Positions 55,472 through 63,489 of a DNA stretch of 64,000 nt are shown piece by piece. Both the position numbers and the translations under genes were made by a program. Positions within the stretch are counted from its first letter, which is position 1, and each line of letters begins with the position of its first letter. The notes under the pieces are model-generated. The model was not told the origin of the DNA, did not search any database, and saw only the letters and a program-made list of their open reading frames with translations. This DNA is from Psychrobacter nivimaris (GTDB taxonomy: Bacteria > Pseudomonadota > Gammaproteobacteria > Pseudomonadales > Moraxellaceae): contig NZ_VZIZ01000040.1 in the NCBI RefSeq assembly GCF_009812035.1, forward strand, positions 1-64,000, read 5' to 3'.

Positions 55472-56386
55472 TTAGACCAATTCTTCAAAAAATATCTGCT
55501 GTGCCAAACGAAAGGTATTACAATGCGCTTCGACCACGTCTTCGATATCTTCTGAGTAGCCGCCACCCATCACGATAGCGACAGGGATATTGGCGGTTTT
55601 TGCTTGCTGCAGAACGTATTCATCACGCGCCTTACATCCTGCTTGTGTCAAACCAAGTTTGCCGAGCTTATCGGTAGCGAGCACGTCGACTGCAGACTGA
55701 TAAAAAATCATATCTGGCGCAACCTCAGCGATTAAGCGTGGTAGCGTGTCTTCTAATATCTGTAAATACTCAGCATCGCCGGTATCATTGTCTAGCTCAA
55801 TATCTAAGTCTGATACTTGCTTACGAAACGGGTAGTTCTTTGCACCATGCATGCTAAAGACAAAAACGCGTGGCTCATCTGCCATGATGCTGGCGTTGCC
55901 ATTGCCTTGATGAACATCCAAATCGATCACTAAAATCTTTTGTGCCTGTCCACGATTTAACAATAAATTGCTAGCGATACAAACATCATTAAATACGCAA
56001 AACCCTTCTCCATGACCAGCAAAAGAGTGATGGGTGCCGCCTGCAACATTCATAGCCACGCCATATTGCTGAGCATATAGCGCGCACTCATACGTTGCAT
56101 GAGCAATATAACGACCACGCTCTACCAACTGCGGTGTCATCTCAAATCCGATAGCACGAGCAGCCTTGCGCGGCAGTGTTTGGGTTTTAAGTTGATACCA
56201 GTACTCTGCGGTATGCGTGGTCAAAATCTCATCTTCGCTCAAGCGAGCAGGGGCAAAGAAGTTATCTTGGCTAATAGTGCCTTCTGCCAGTAAACGCTCA
56301 GGAATCATAATGTACTTTTGCATAGGGAAACGGTGCTTTTCTGGCACGGAATATCGAAAGACGTCAGAGTAGGCAATTTTTAGCAT
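55472..56386 (-). CDS. Histone deacetylase family protein
   Basis: A 304-residue zinc-dependent deacylase of the arginase/HDAC superfamily. The active-site segments are in order: VAGGTHHSFAGHGEGFCVFND near 117-137 (histidine pair and tyrosine-loop region), KILVIDLDVHQGNGNAS near 150-166 (zinc aspartate and histidine), YQSAVDVLATDKLGKLGLT near 225-243 (zinc aspartate) and VMGGGYSED near 276-284. Bacterial members act on acetylpolyamines or acylated proteins. The substrate is not assignable. A 17-bp tandem repeat lies just upstream of the following minus-strand gene region. Confidence 0.9.
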   Translation of the reverse strand: MLKIAYSDVFRYSVPEKHRFPMQKYIMIPERLLAEGTISQDNFFAPARLSEDEILTTHTAEYWYQLKTQTLPRKAARAIGFEMTPQLVERGRYIAHATYECALYAQQYGVAMNVAGGTHHSFAGHGEGFCVFNDVCIASNLLLNRGQAQKILVIDLDVHQGNGNASIMADEPRVFVFSMHGAKNYPFRKQVSDLDIELDNDTGDAEYLQILEDTLPRLIAEVAPDMIFYQSAVDVLATDKLGKLGLTQAGCKARDEYVLQQAKTANIPVAIVMGGGYSEDIEDVVEAHCNTFRLAQQIFFEELV

Positions 56387-56496
56387 AAGATTTCTAGCTT
56401 AGTCTTGATGGTTTTTGGATAGAAAAATAAAGAGATAAGTATCCGCTATCATAGATTATGGCTTGATTGAAAAACCGGTTCATCGAATGAACTTAA

Positions 56497-56547
56497 TTAT
56501 CGAACAAACTGAGTTATCGAACAAACTGAGTTATTGAACAAACTGAG
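56497..56547. repeat. 17-bp tandem repeat overlapping a stop codon
   Basis: Two perfect TTATCGAACAAACTGAG units and a third with one change (TTATTG...). The third unit contains the stop codon and last codons of the minus-strand YbjN-like gene, so the other two look like duplications of the gene tail. Confidence 0.9.
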
Positions 56548-57385
56548 TCGGTAAAAAGAACGTGCGCGCGTCTGACTGTTGACGTAGCTCGACAAGTAGC
56601 GTTTGCATGTCTTCAGCAGGGTCTTGATTATTAACCAAGTTGCCAAAAAGCTCGTTGGCGACCGTAGTCATCGCAACCACGCTTTGTAGTAAATGCTCAA
56701 TAATCTCATCATCTATACCGACTGCTTCGACATCGATAGCATTTTTGTAGCGTATCTCACCATCGTTGACATCCATCTCCAGATTACCGACTAGCATGTC
56801 ATAGTTGATTTGGGTGATGAGTAGCATCGCGGCACTTTGATGACTTTCTGGTATCAAAAATGGCAAGATGCCGTAGATGGCCAGTAGTTTGTTTTTTTCT
56901 TGCACCCGAAACAGATAGCCACAGTTTATTTGCTTATGACGCATTCTCAAGGATAAATGATGCGATTTTTGGCTGTCATTGGTTTTGGGTCGATAATGCG
57001 TGTAGTGCCACTGTTTGTCATTGAAGTATTGCTTTAAGCAGTCGACGATAGGCGTGTCACTATGATTTTGAGGTTCTGCATTTGCGCTATCGGTTTTTAA
57101 GTTATCGGTTTTAAGTTGAGATGTATTTGTTTGCGCTTGAGGGTTATTCTGTTCGCTGCCCTGATTCGCCTCTAACTCATGAGAGATATCAGAGACAGTA
57201 ATATCAGTAGCTTGAGAACTGATATTAGAAATATCAGCCGACATATTTTTTGTATTATTAATCTCGCTATCAGCAAGTGATGCAGGCCCTTGCTCGTTTG
57301 CACTATCAATGACTGACTGCGGTGCGGCAGAAGTCAGTAACCGTTTGATTTTTTGCCACAAGCTGAGTTTATTGCGTTGACTCAT
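56531..57385 (-). CDS. YbjN/CesT-like chaperone-fold protein
   Basis: A 284-residue protein. The first 110 residues are polar and probably disordered (rich in S, N, Q, D, with repeated NLKTD-type stretches). The C-terminal part (about 120-270) resembles the YbjN fold related to type III secretion chaperones: LSLRMRHKQINCGYLFRVQEKNKLLAIYG, LLITQINYDMLVGNLEMDVNDGEIRYKNAIDVEAVG and a late helical segment LLQSVVAMTTVANELFGNL. Function unknown. It follows a 369-residue unknown protein 30 bases upstream, so the two are likely an operon. Confidence 0.65.
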   Translation of the reverse strand: MSQRNKLSLWQKIKRLLTSAAPQSVIDSANEQGPASLADSEINNTKNMSADISNISSQATDITVSDISHELEANQGSEQNNPQAQTNTSQLKTDNLKTDSANAEPQNHSDTPIVDCLKQYFNDKQWHYTHYRPKTNDSQKSHHLSLRMRHKQINCGYLFRVQEKNKLLAIYGILPFLIPESHQSAAMLLITQINYDMLVGNLEMDVNDGEIRYKNAIDVEAVGIDDEIIEHLLQSVVAMTTVANELFGNLVNNQDPAEDMQTLLVELRQQSDARTFFLPTQFVQ

Positions 57386-57415
57386 AATAGTATGCTGACA
57401 AGTAAGGGTTATAAG

Positions 57416-58525
57416 TTAATCGTGACCGTGCGCCAAACCTTCTTTAATAGCAGGCTGTGCATAAAACGCTGCTAGCATCTCACGAATATGGGCCGTTAAC
57501 CAAGGCGTCTCAAGAGCATCGTACACGATAGGCAGTAGTGTAGTGCTACATTGCTTCATGGCCGCTTCATCAATGTGCAAACTCGCCGCAATGGTCGCCA
57601 TCGTGTCAGACTGATGATTGGCATACCAAGTGTCAATGCTTGCCGAGACTAAGCTGTGCAGATACGGTGACAGTCGCAGGCGGTCATAGCTTTGTTGGAT
57701 ACTGGCTTCGATATGGTCAATGCTACTATTACCAGGCTCATCGCTTAAATAGGTTTGCAGCTCACTAATCGGTTGGTCTTTGATACGCTCCCAGCCCATA
57801 ACCATCAGGCGCGCCACTTCTTCGTTTGACAAGTGTTCTTGGGCATTGGCTTCGGCTTTGCGCGTCAAATCTTTGATATTGCGATGCAAGTAGGTTTGCA
57901 GTTTTTCATCGAGGTTTCTGTTGGTCGCCTTTTCGAAAGAGCTACGCCCAAGCTTCATCAATTTACCAACGCCACCTGCTTTATCGAGCGTGCTTTCCAT
58001 AAAGTCGTTGATAGCGTGATAGAGTGTTTGGGTCAATAAATCTGCAAAGGTTTCGTTACCGACCAGCGTATGAATCAATATATTGCGCTGCTGCTCGTGG
58101 CTACCGATATAGTTGGCCAGCGTTTCGACTTGGGCATCATCGACCAACTCAGACAAAGGCACATTATCATTAACTGGGTGATAAATAATAGTGTGCAAAA
58201 TATCACGGATATCCGTACGCATCACCTCAGTCATCGGCTGATTTAACAGCCAGTCTTTCATCAGCTGTTGTAAATGGTCACAAGTAATATATTTGCTTAA
58301 AGGCTGCGCACCAAACCATTGCCAAGCTTCCATCGCTAGTGGCTCAGCTTGATTGTGCAACCACTGCTGTATAAAGTTAACTTGAGCATCGATCAAGCTA
58401 TCTACTGTCAAACGGCTGGCTGATGGCTGTTTTGACAAGTTAGTGTCTGCGTTGTCATTTTTAGTTTCTGCAGCAGTATTAGGTTTTTGGCTATCTTGTG
58501 AAGTCGGCATAGGTTTTGAAGTCAT
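57416..58525 (-). CDS. Conserved hypothetical soluble helical protein
   Basis: I do not recognise this 369-residue protein. A polar tail (about 1-38) is followed by an all-helical region with many tryptophans and leucines and no signal peptide or membrane helix. Repeating blocks with WF/LL and NFL-type helices occur, e.g. ANYIGSHEQQRNILIHTLVGNETFADLLTQTLYHAINDFMES near 136-177. The YbjN-like gene lies 30 bases downstream in the same direction. The pair may act together, which is inferred only from spacing. It is divergent from the ccm operon. Confidence 0.65.
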   Translation of the reverse strand: MTSKPMPTSQDSQKPNTAAETKNDNADTNLSKQPSASRLTVDSLIDAQVNFIQQWLHNQAEPLAMEAWQWFGAQPLSKYITCDHLQQLMKDWLLNQPMTEVMRTDIRDILHTIIYHPVNDNVPLSELVDDAQVETLANYIGSHEQQRNILIHTLVGNETFADLLTQTLYHAINDFMESTLDKAGGVGKLMKLGRSSFEKATNRNLDEKLQTYLHRNIKDLTRKAEANAQEHLSNEEVARLMVMGWERIKDQPISELQTYLSDEPGNSSIDHIEASIQQSYDRLRLSPYLHSLVSASIDTWYANHQSDTMATIAASLHIDEAAMKQCSTTLLPIVYDALETPWLTAHIREMLAAFYAQPAIKEGLAHGHD

Positions 58526-58687
58526 ATTTTAAAGTCGTATTTTTTTGAGGTCGTACTTTTTGAAGTCAGAGTAATCGACAATTTGTTATACTGTGTGTTT
58601 GTAGCGAGCATAGGGTATTATGCCATGAACATTGCCTTTGTTTGTGATGAATATTGACTACTGCTTGATAAATAACCAGAGGTTTTG

Positions 58688-59317
58688 ATGACGGTTTTGG
58701 ATACGCCTTTACTTGCACTTGAGGAGCTGACAGTTCAGCGCGGTGAGATACCGCTGTGCGAAGGCGTTACGTTGCAGCTATCTGCGGGTAGTATTTGCCA
58801 TCTAATCGGGGCAAATGGGACGGGAAAGACCACGTTACTCATGCAGTTGGCTGGATTGTTACCTGTTTTGTCAGGTGAAGTTACTTATCAACGACAATCG
58901 TGCCTGCCCATCCAGCCTTTATATGTCTCGCACCAGTTGGGCATTCATCCGAATTTGACAGTGGCACAAAACCTAACGTTTCTACTGAACTTATATGGCA
59001 TCACGCCAAGCGCTGCTGATATTGACGATGCGCTCACATGGGTTGGACTGCAAGGGTTTGAGACGATCAGCTCCAGTCATTTGTCCGCTGGGCAAACGCG
59101 GCGCATCACGCTGGCACGATTGTACTTGTTAACTCCTGACGTGACACCGCTCTGGCTACTTGATGAACCTTTCACGGCGCTAGATGTCGATATGGTGGCA
59201 CGTATGGAAGAGCGGTTATGCGAATTTGCACAGGCTGGCGGGTCGATACTAATGACCAGTCATCAGGCAGTCGGTGTCGCCAATCAGGTGCTCGATTTGT
59301 CAGATTATATGGTATAA
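58688..59317 (+). CDS. ccmA: Heme exporter ATP-binding protein CcmA
   Basis: ATPase of the CcmAB(CD) complex, which releases holo-CcmE for System I cytochrome c maturation. Walker A is GANGTGKTT at 41-49, the ABC signature is LSAGQTRR near 134-141, and Walker B is LWLLDEPFTALD near 154-165. The 209 residues match the usual size. The start was set at ATG 58688, five bases after AGAGG. A TTG one codon earlier is less likely. First gene of ccmABCDE. Confidence 0.93.
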   Translation: MTVLDTPLLALEELTVQRGEIPLCEGVTLQLSAGSICHLIGANGTGKTTLLMQLAGLLPVLSGEVTYQRQSCLPIQPLYVSHQLGIHPNLTVAQNLTFLLNLYGITPSAADIDDALTWVGLQGFETISSSHLSAGQTRRITLARLYLLTPDVTPLWLLDEPFTALDVDMVARMEERLCEFAQAGGSILMTSHQAVGVANQVLDLSDYMV

Positions 59318-59362
59318 GTTTGATTGCTATCAGTACCATCAGTATATGTGCAAGGACAAATA

Positions 59363-60109
59363 ATGACAGACAGTCCAATACAAGTAGGATCAGTAGCAGC
59401 CATGAATAAAAGTCCAAATGCTATTGTCGCAGTGCCTCGCAGTATTGGCTTCCTGCAGCTATGGCGCCGCGAATGGCAAGTCAAGCAGCAAGGAGCGGTA
59501 CAATGGTTGTATCCATTAGTACTGTTCTTAGTGATTATTACTTTGTTTCCGCTGGCAGTCGGTAGTGAGCCTGCGCTATTGCAGCGTCTGGGCGTATCAG
59601 CCGTGTGGATTGCTGCGTTGCTGTCACTGGTAATGGGCGTTGATGGATTATTCAAGCCTGCGCTTGATAATGGTACGCTTGCACAATTGGTCGTGGCCAA
59701 AGCGTCACTACCGCTATGGGTGCTGATTAGACTGGTCATTCATTGGATTTTTAGTAGTGGTATTGTGGCAGCGCTTAGCTTGCTTGCCGTGCCGTTATTT
59801 CAGCTCAGTTGGTTTGAAGCGTGGATATTGATGGCTTCTATCGTGACAGGTAGCCCGATGCTCCTAATGCTATCCGCGATTGCCAGTAGTTTGACGCTAT
59901 CGTTAAAGAATGGGGCAGTATTAGTGCCTTTGATTGCTTTACCGATGCAGTTGCCAGTCTTGATTTTTGCTACGGGTGCGGTTGATTTATTTGCCTCTGG
60001 GCTGAATGGTTTGCCTATCTTAGCTTTATTACTAGCAGGAAGTATTGTTTCTGTCTTAGTTATGCCATGGGTGATTGCTACAACTTTAAAAATGTCATGG
60101 CTTAATTAA
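59363..60109 (+). CDS. ccmB: Heme exporter membrane subunit CcmB
   Basis: Six-helix membrane partner of CcmA. The 248 residues include FLQLWRREWQVKQQGAVQWLYPLVLFLVIITLFPLAVG near 31-68 and TGSPMLLMLSAIASSLTLSLKNGAVLVPLIALPMQLPVLIFATGA near 161-205, both typical of the family. The start was placed at ATG 59363, six bases after AAGGA, instead of an upstream TTG. It begins 46 bases after ccmA. The N-terminal hydrophilic stretch of about 28 residues is longer than in E. coli. Confidence 0.92.
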   Translation: MTDSPIQVGSVAAMNKSPNAIVAVPRSIGFLQLWRREWQVKQQGAVQWLYPLVLFLVIITLFPLAVGSEPALLQRLGVSAVWIAALLSLVMGVDGLFKPALDNGTLAQLVVAKASLPLWVLIRLVIHWIFSSGIVAALSLLAVPLFQLSWFEAWILMASIVTGSPMLLMLSAIASSLTLSLKNGAVLVPLIALPMQLPVLIFATGAVDLFASGLNGLPILALLLAGSIVSVLVMPWVIATTLKMSWLN

Positions 60110-60138
60110 ATGATTTGCGTTTTGTAATCCTAAAGTCC

Positions 60139-60222
60139 AGTTGTCGAAATTTGATTATTTAAGCCCAGTTATCTAAATCTAGTTATCTAAACCTAGCCAT
60201 CGAAATCTAGTTATCTGTATCA
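60139..60222. repeat. 14-bp degenerate tandem repeat, six units
   Basis: Six consecutive 14-base units related to AGTTATCTAAATCT fill most of the gap between ccmB and ccmC. Units three and four differ at one position. The array lies within the expected ccm transcript. Confidence 0.85.
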
Positions 60223-60395
60223 CATGTATTAACATCGTGGTGAAAACTGGCAATTTTGCTATAATAGTCAATTGAATACGTAAACAGCTCTTTGTAGATT
60301 CTATCCAGTGTTTAACGCCAGCAGGTGAGTTGATAGTGGTGCTTTGATAGACCGCATCATTTATCACCAGTAAGCTGTGTAATAGGTTTCTTCCC

Positions 60396-61184
60396 ATGCC
60401 CAACCTGAATAACGTCTCATCCCCTAGCTTGTGGCAGCGCATTTGGCAGGGTTTCTTGACCACTGTGGGTACCAAGCAGTTTTTTCGTATCTTTAGCCCT
60501 TGGGTCAAGTGGTTAGCGATACTAGCCAGTCTCTGTTTGCTCATTGGTAGCGTATGGGGCCTTGCTTTTGCGCCGCCTGATTATCTTCAGGGTAATAGCT
60601 ATCGCATTATATTTATCCATGTGCCAGCGGCCAGTCTTGCCATTTCTATCTATTTTTCCCTTGCGGTCTTGGGGGTAATTTATTTGGTGTGGAAGATTAA
60701 GACGGCCAGTCTGGTCGCGCAGGCACTTGCTCCGATGGGGTTTTTGCTGTGTGTCATCAGTTTGCTTACAGGCTCTATCTGGGCAAAGCCAACATGGGGT
60801 ACTTACTGGGTATGGGATGCACGTCTTACGTCAATGCTGATATTGGCGTTTTTGTACGCGGGCGTGATGGCATTGTTTGCTGCTTTTGAGCATACGGCCA
60901 ATCGCGGTAAAGCGGCCGCCATTTTATCTATTGTGGGCGCAGTGAACCTGCCTATTATCAAGTACTCAGTAGAGTGGTGGAATACCTTGCATCAAGGCGC
61001 GACCTTTAGTTTGACTGCCGCACCGAAGATGTCGGCAGATATGTGGATGCCCTTGCTACTGATGATTATCGGCAGCTATTTACTGGTTGCGACATTAGCG
61101 ATTTATCGTACTAACACGCTGATTTTATACCGTGATCAAGGCAAAGCGTGGGTCAAAGAATACATTCGTGGTCAATACAAATAA
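60396..61184 (+). CDS. ccmC: Heme handling protein CcmC
   Basis: Membrane protein that loads heme onto CcmE. The tryptophan-rich heme motif WAKPTWGTYWVWDARLTS lies near 128-145, and two conserved histidines flank it (in FIHVPAASL near 74-82 and in WWNTLHQGATF near 201-211). Six helices and 262 residues fit the family. A gap of about 290 bases with a tandem repeat separates it from ccmB, longer than usual for this operon. ccmD follows 16 bases later. Confidence 0.95.
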   Translation: MPNLNNVSSPSLWQRIWQGFLTTVGTKQFFRIFSPWVKWLAILASLCLLIGSVWGLAFAPPDYLQGNSYRIIFIHVPAASLAISIYFSLAVLGVIYLVWKIKTASLVAQALAPMGFLLCVISLLTGSIWAKPTWGTYWVWDARLTSMLILAFLYAGVMALFAAFEHTANRGKAAAILSIVGAVNLPIIKYSVEWWNTLHQGATFSLTAAPKMSADMWMPLLLMIIGSYLLVATLAIYRTNTLILYRDQGKAWVKEYIRGQYK

Positions 61185-61200
61185 CGGCTAGGAACATACT

Positions 61201-61422
61201 ATGCAGCCTTACTTTTATAGCGTATCTGAGTTTTTCGCCATGGGTAAGCATGGGGTTTTTGTGTGGTCGTGCTGGGCGATAACGATCGGCGTGATGCTGG
61301 CCTTTATTATCTATAGCCGCAGACAGCGACAGTCACTTATCAAACAGCTGACCATCCAGCAAGCGCGACAAGCACAACGGACGACCAAAACCTCAACGCC
61401 TGTAACCAAACAAGCTGAATAA
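61201..61422 (+). CDS. ccmD: Heme exporter protein CcmD
   Basis: Short membrane protein (73 residues) that helps release holo-CcmE from CcmC. One membrane helix (about 21-39, FVWSCWAITIGVMLAFIIY) precedes a basic SRRQRQSLIKQL segment and a polar tail. FFAMGKHGVFVWSCW matches the family N-terminus. Small size and position between ccmC and ccmE settle the call. It lies about 240 bases upstream of ccmE. Confidence 0.9.
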   Translation: MQPYFYSVSEFFAMGKHGVFVWSCWAITIGVMLAFIIYSRRQRQSLIKQLTIQQARQAQRTTKTSTPVTKQAE

Positions 61423-61665
61423 AAATCATCTTAATATCATGGTTTTAGCGTAAGAAACCGTATCCTTACACTGACAAAAATATGACCTTATAGGCAGTGA
61501 TGAGGCTTATTGATTTGTCTGAAAAATGCTACCATATAGCAATTAGAAGAGTACGATTAGAAAGACATTTTTAGAACGTTTTTCTAATGGTAGTTTCTTC
61601 AAAATTTTCTGTTTTGTAGATTGATAATGGTTTATAAAACAGTGACTCATTAATGGGGTAGTGGT

Positions 61666-62166
61666 ATGAATGCAGTTCGTCGGAAAAAACTGACGTGGGT
61701 TATGTTTACGCTGGCAGGTGCGGCAGTAGCAGTTATGTTGGTTATCTATGCCATCGGGCAGCAAACTGACTACTACTTTGATGCAACTGCGATTGCCCAA
61801 GGTGAAGCGCCTCAAGACAAACGTATTCGTGCTGGTGGTATGGTGGTTGCCGGTAGTGTGCAGCGTGCAGCAGACAATCCATTAAATGTTGAGTTTGCGA
61901 TTACTGATTTTCAGTCAACCGTGCCAGTGACTTACCAAGGTATTCTGCCAGATTTATTTGCTGAAAATTCAGGCGTCGTGGCCACGGGTAAAATGCAGGG
62001 CGATACTTTTGTCGCTGGGGAAGTATTGGCTAAGCATGACGAAAACTATATGCCACCAGAAGTTGCCAAATCTATGAAAGAAAATAATCGCAGCGGAGCG
62101 ATACCTTCTTCTGAACAGTATAATCCTGCTGAAAAAATTCATGAGACTGAAACGCTACAACAGTAA
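61666..62166 (+). CDS. ccmE: Heme chaperone CcmE
   Basis: Periplasmic heme chaperone anchored by one N-terminal helix (about 10-30). The covalent heme-binding histidine is in [11 protein letters not shown] (H124, with Y128). The family [11 protein letters not shown] motif lies near 55-65 and the domain has the OB-type pattern. A polar tail of about 35 residues follows. A strong terminator ends the operon, so the usual ccmF, ccmG and ccmH genes do not follow and must lie elsewhere. Confidence 0.95.
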   Translation: MNAVRRKKLTWVMFTLAGAAVAVMLVIYAIGQQTDYYFDATAIAQGEAPQDKRIRAGGMVVAGSVQRAADNPLNVEFAITDFQSTVPVTYQGILPDLFAENSGVVATGKMQGDTFVAGEVLAKHDENYMPPEVAKSMKENNRSGAIPSSEQYNPAEKIHETETLQQ

Positions 62167-62191
62167 CGATTATAAGTTTTCATACCATATA

Positions 62192-62220
62192 AAAAAGCCA
62201 CCGATTATCGGTGGCTTTTT
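62192..62220. terminator. Bidirectional terminator after ccmE
   Basis: AAAAAGCCACCG (62192-62203) pairs perfectly with CGGTGGCTTTTT (62209-62220) around a five-base loop. It faces the convergent aldo-keto reductase gene. Confidence 0.93.
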
Positions 62221-62266
62221 ATTGCGCTTTGTTTAGCTAATCAACTAATCGTACTTATTAACCCTA

Positions 62267-63115
62267 TTAGTCATCCCATACTGGACTATAGTCAGGGTGC
62301 TCAATTTTACGACCGTCAGAGCTGGCTAAGTTACCGATTTTTTCTAACTCATCTGCACTTAACTCAACCTTAATGGCATCTAGATTGCCTTGCAGGTGAT
62401 CAGGGTTAGACGTTTTCGGAATAGCCACACGATGCTTGTCTGATAAGATCCATGCTAGTGAGATTTGTGCTGGTGTTACGTTGTGCTTATCTGCAATCTC
62501 TTTAATCACTTCGTTATCAAACACATCACCACGCGCTAATGGCGAGTAAGCTTCTAGTAGAATATGATGATTATTTAAGAAGGTCTGCAATGTATTTTGC
62601 TTAATGAACGGATGGAACTCTACTTGGTTCACGACGATAGGCACATCAGCATATTTCTTGGCTTCAATGATATTAGCAATATTGAAGTTTGAAACACCAA
62701 TGTGACGCGTCAAGCCTTGCTTTTGGAGTTCGCACAATGCAGGAATGGTCTCAGATAATGGTACGCGGTCATCAGGCCAGTGCAATAGCAATAGATCGAC
62801 ATAATCTGTACCCAAATCTTCCAAAGAACGTTTCGCTGCGGCGACCAGTTTTTCTGGCTCAAACTTCATATCATCTGGAAAAATCTTAGTAGTCAAAAAG
62901 AACTTATCACGAGCCACACCTGATTGTCTGATACCTTCGCCAACTTCCTTTTCATTACCATAAGCTTGAGCAGTATCGATATGCTCATAACCCATTTCTA
63001 ACGCTTTTTTGACCACGTCTACGCAGTCTTGCCCAGTTGACTGCCAAGTACCTAGCCCTAGGATGGGGATGTTTGCTTGTCCAGCGGTACGAATATTATA
63101 GTTTTTAGCGCTCAT
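62267..63115 (-). CDS. Aldo-keto reductase (2,5-diketo-D-gluconate reductase-like)
   Basis: A 282-residue NADPH-dependent oxidoreductase of the AKR superfamily. The catalytic tetrad can be read in order: D in YEHIDTAQAY (near 47), Y in AQAYGNEKEVG, K in FFLTTKIF and H in LLLLHWPDD. The family signature ALCELQKQGLTRHIGVSNFN lies near 126-145 and the cofactor-end AIPKTSNPDHLQGNL near 234-248. The fold and motif set match AKR5-type enzymes. The substrate is not assignable. Single gene. Confidence 0.92.
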   Translation of the reverse strand: MSAKNYNIRTAGQANIPILGLGTWQSTGQDCVDVVKKALEMGYEHIDTAQAYGNEKEVGEGIRQSGVARDKFFLTTKIFPDDMKFEPEKLVAAAKRSLEDLGTDYVDLLLLHWPDDRVPLSETIPALCELQKQGLTRHIGVSNFNIANIIEAKKYADVPIVVNQVEFHPFIKQNTLQTFLNNHHILLEAYSPLARGDVFDNEVIKEIADKHNVTPAQISLAWILSDKHRVAIPKTSNPDHLQGNLDAIKVELSADELEKIGNLASSDGRKIEHPDYSPVWDD

Positions 63116-63489
63116 GCTGTTATCCTTATTTTATTTATAATGTCTTATATGTCTTGAATGAAACATCGTTTCAAGCAGAGGTTTTAATATAATGAATAGT
63201 AGTAAAACTTAGCCAATATAGGCAGTTGTTTAGCTCATCTAATAATCAAGTTTGTCTACTATAAGAAAAACCAAGAACAAGTGGAAGCGTGAGTGACGGT
63301 TTCCTACAAAGGGCAAACAGGCTGTAACGTGATTTTTGATAGTTATTTAATGCACAGTTAGTCTTTTAATAACGGTATTGGAAGACAGCACTCGCAAAAT
63401 TAAAGACAAAAAAACGCCCATCACTCTAAGTAATGGGCGTTTCTATCAATCATAACACCTAAAAAACTAGGTAATTTTGATTTAAAGTC
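63116..63489. other. Intergenic region between metQ and the AKR gene
   Basis: About 370 bases holding the metQ terminator (63408-63442) and presumably the AKR promoter. Nothing else was recognised. Confidence 0.5.
63408..63442 (-). terminator. Terminator of metQ
   Basis: AAACGCCCAT (63412-63421) pairs with ATGGGCGTTT (63433-63442). On the minus strand a run of seven T residues follows. Confidence 0.85.

Noticed and set aside
60179-60544. 121-codon minus-strand ORF over the ccmB-ccmC gap
   Set aside because: It arises from the 14-bp repeats and the antisense of ccmC.
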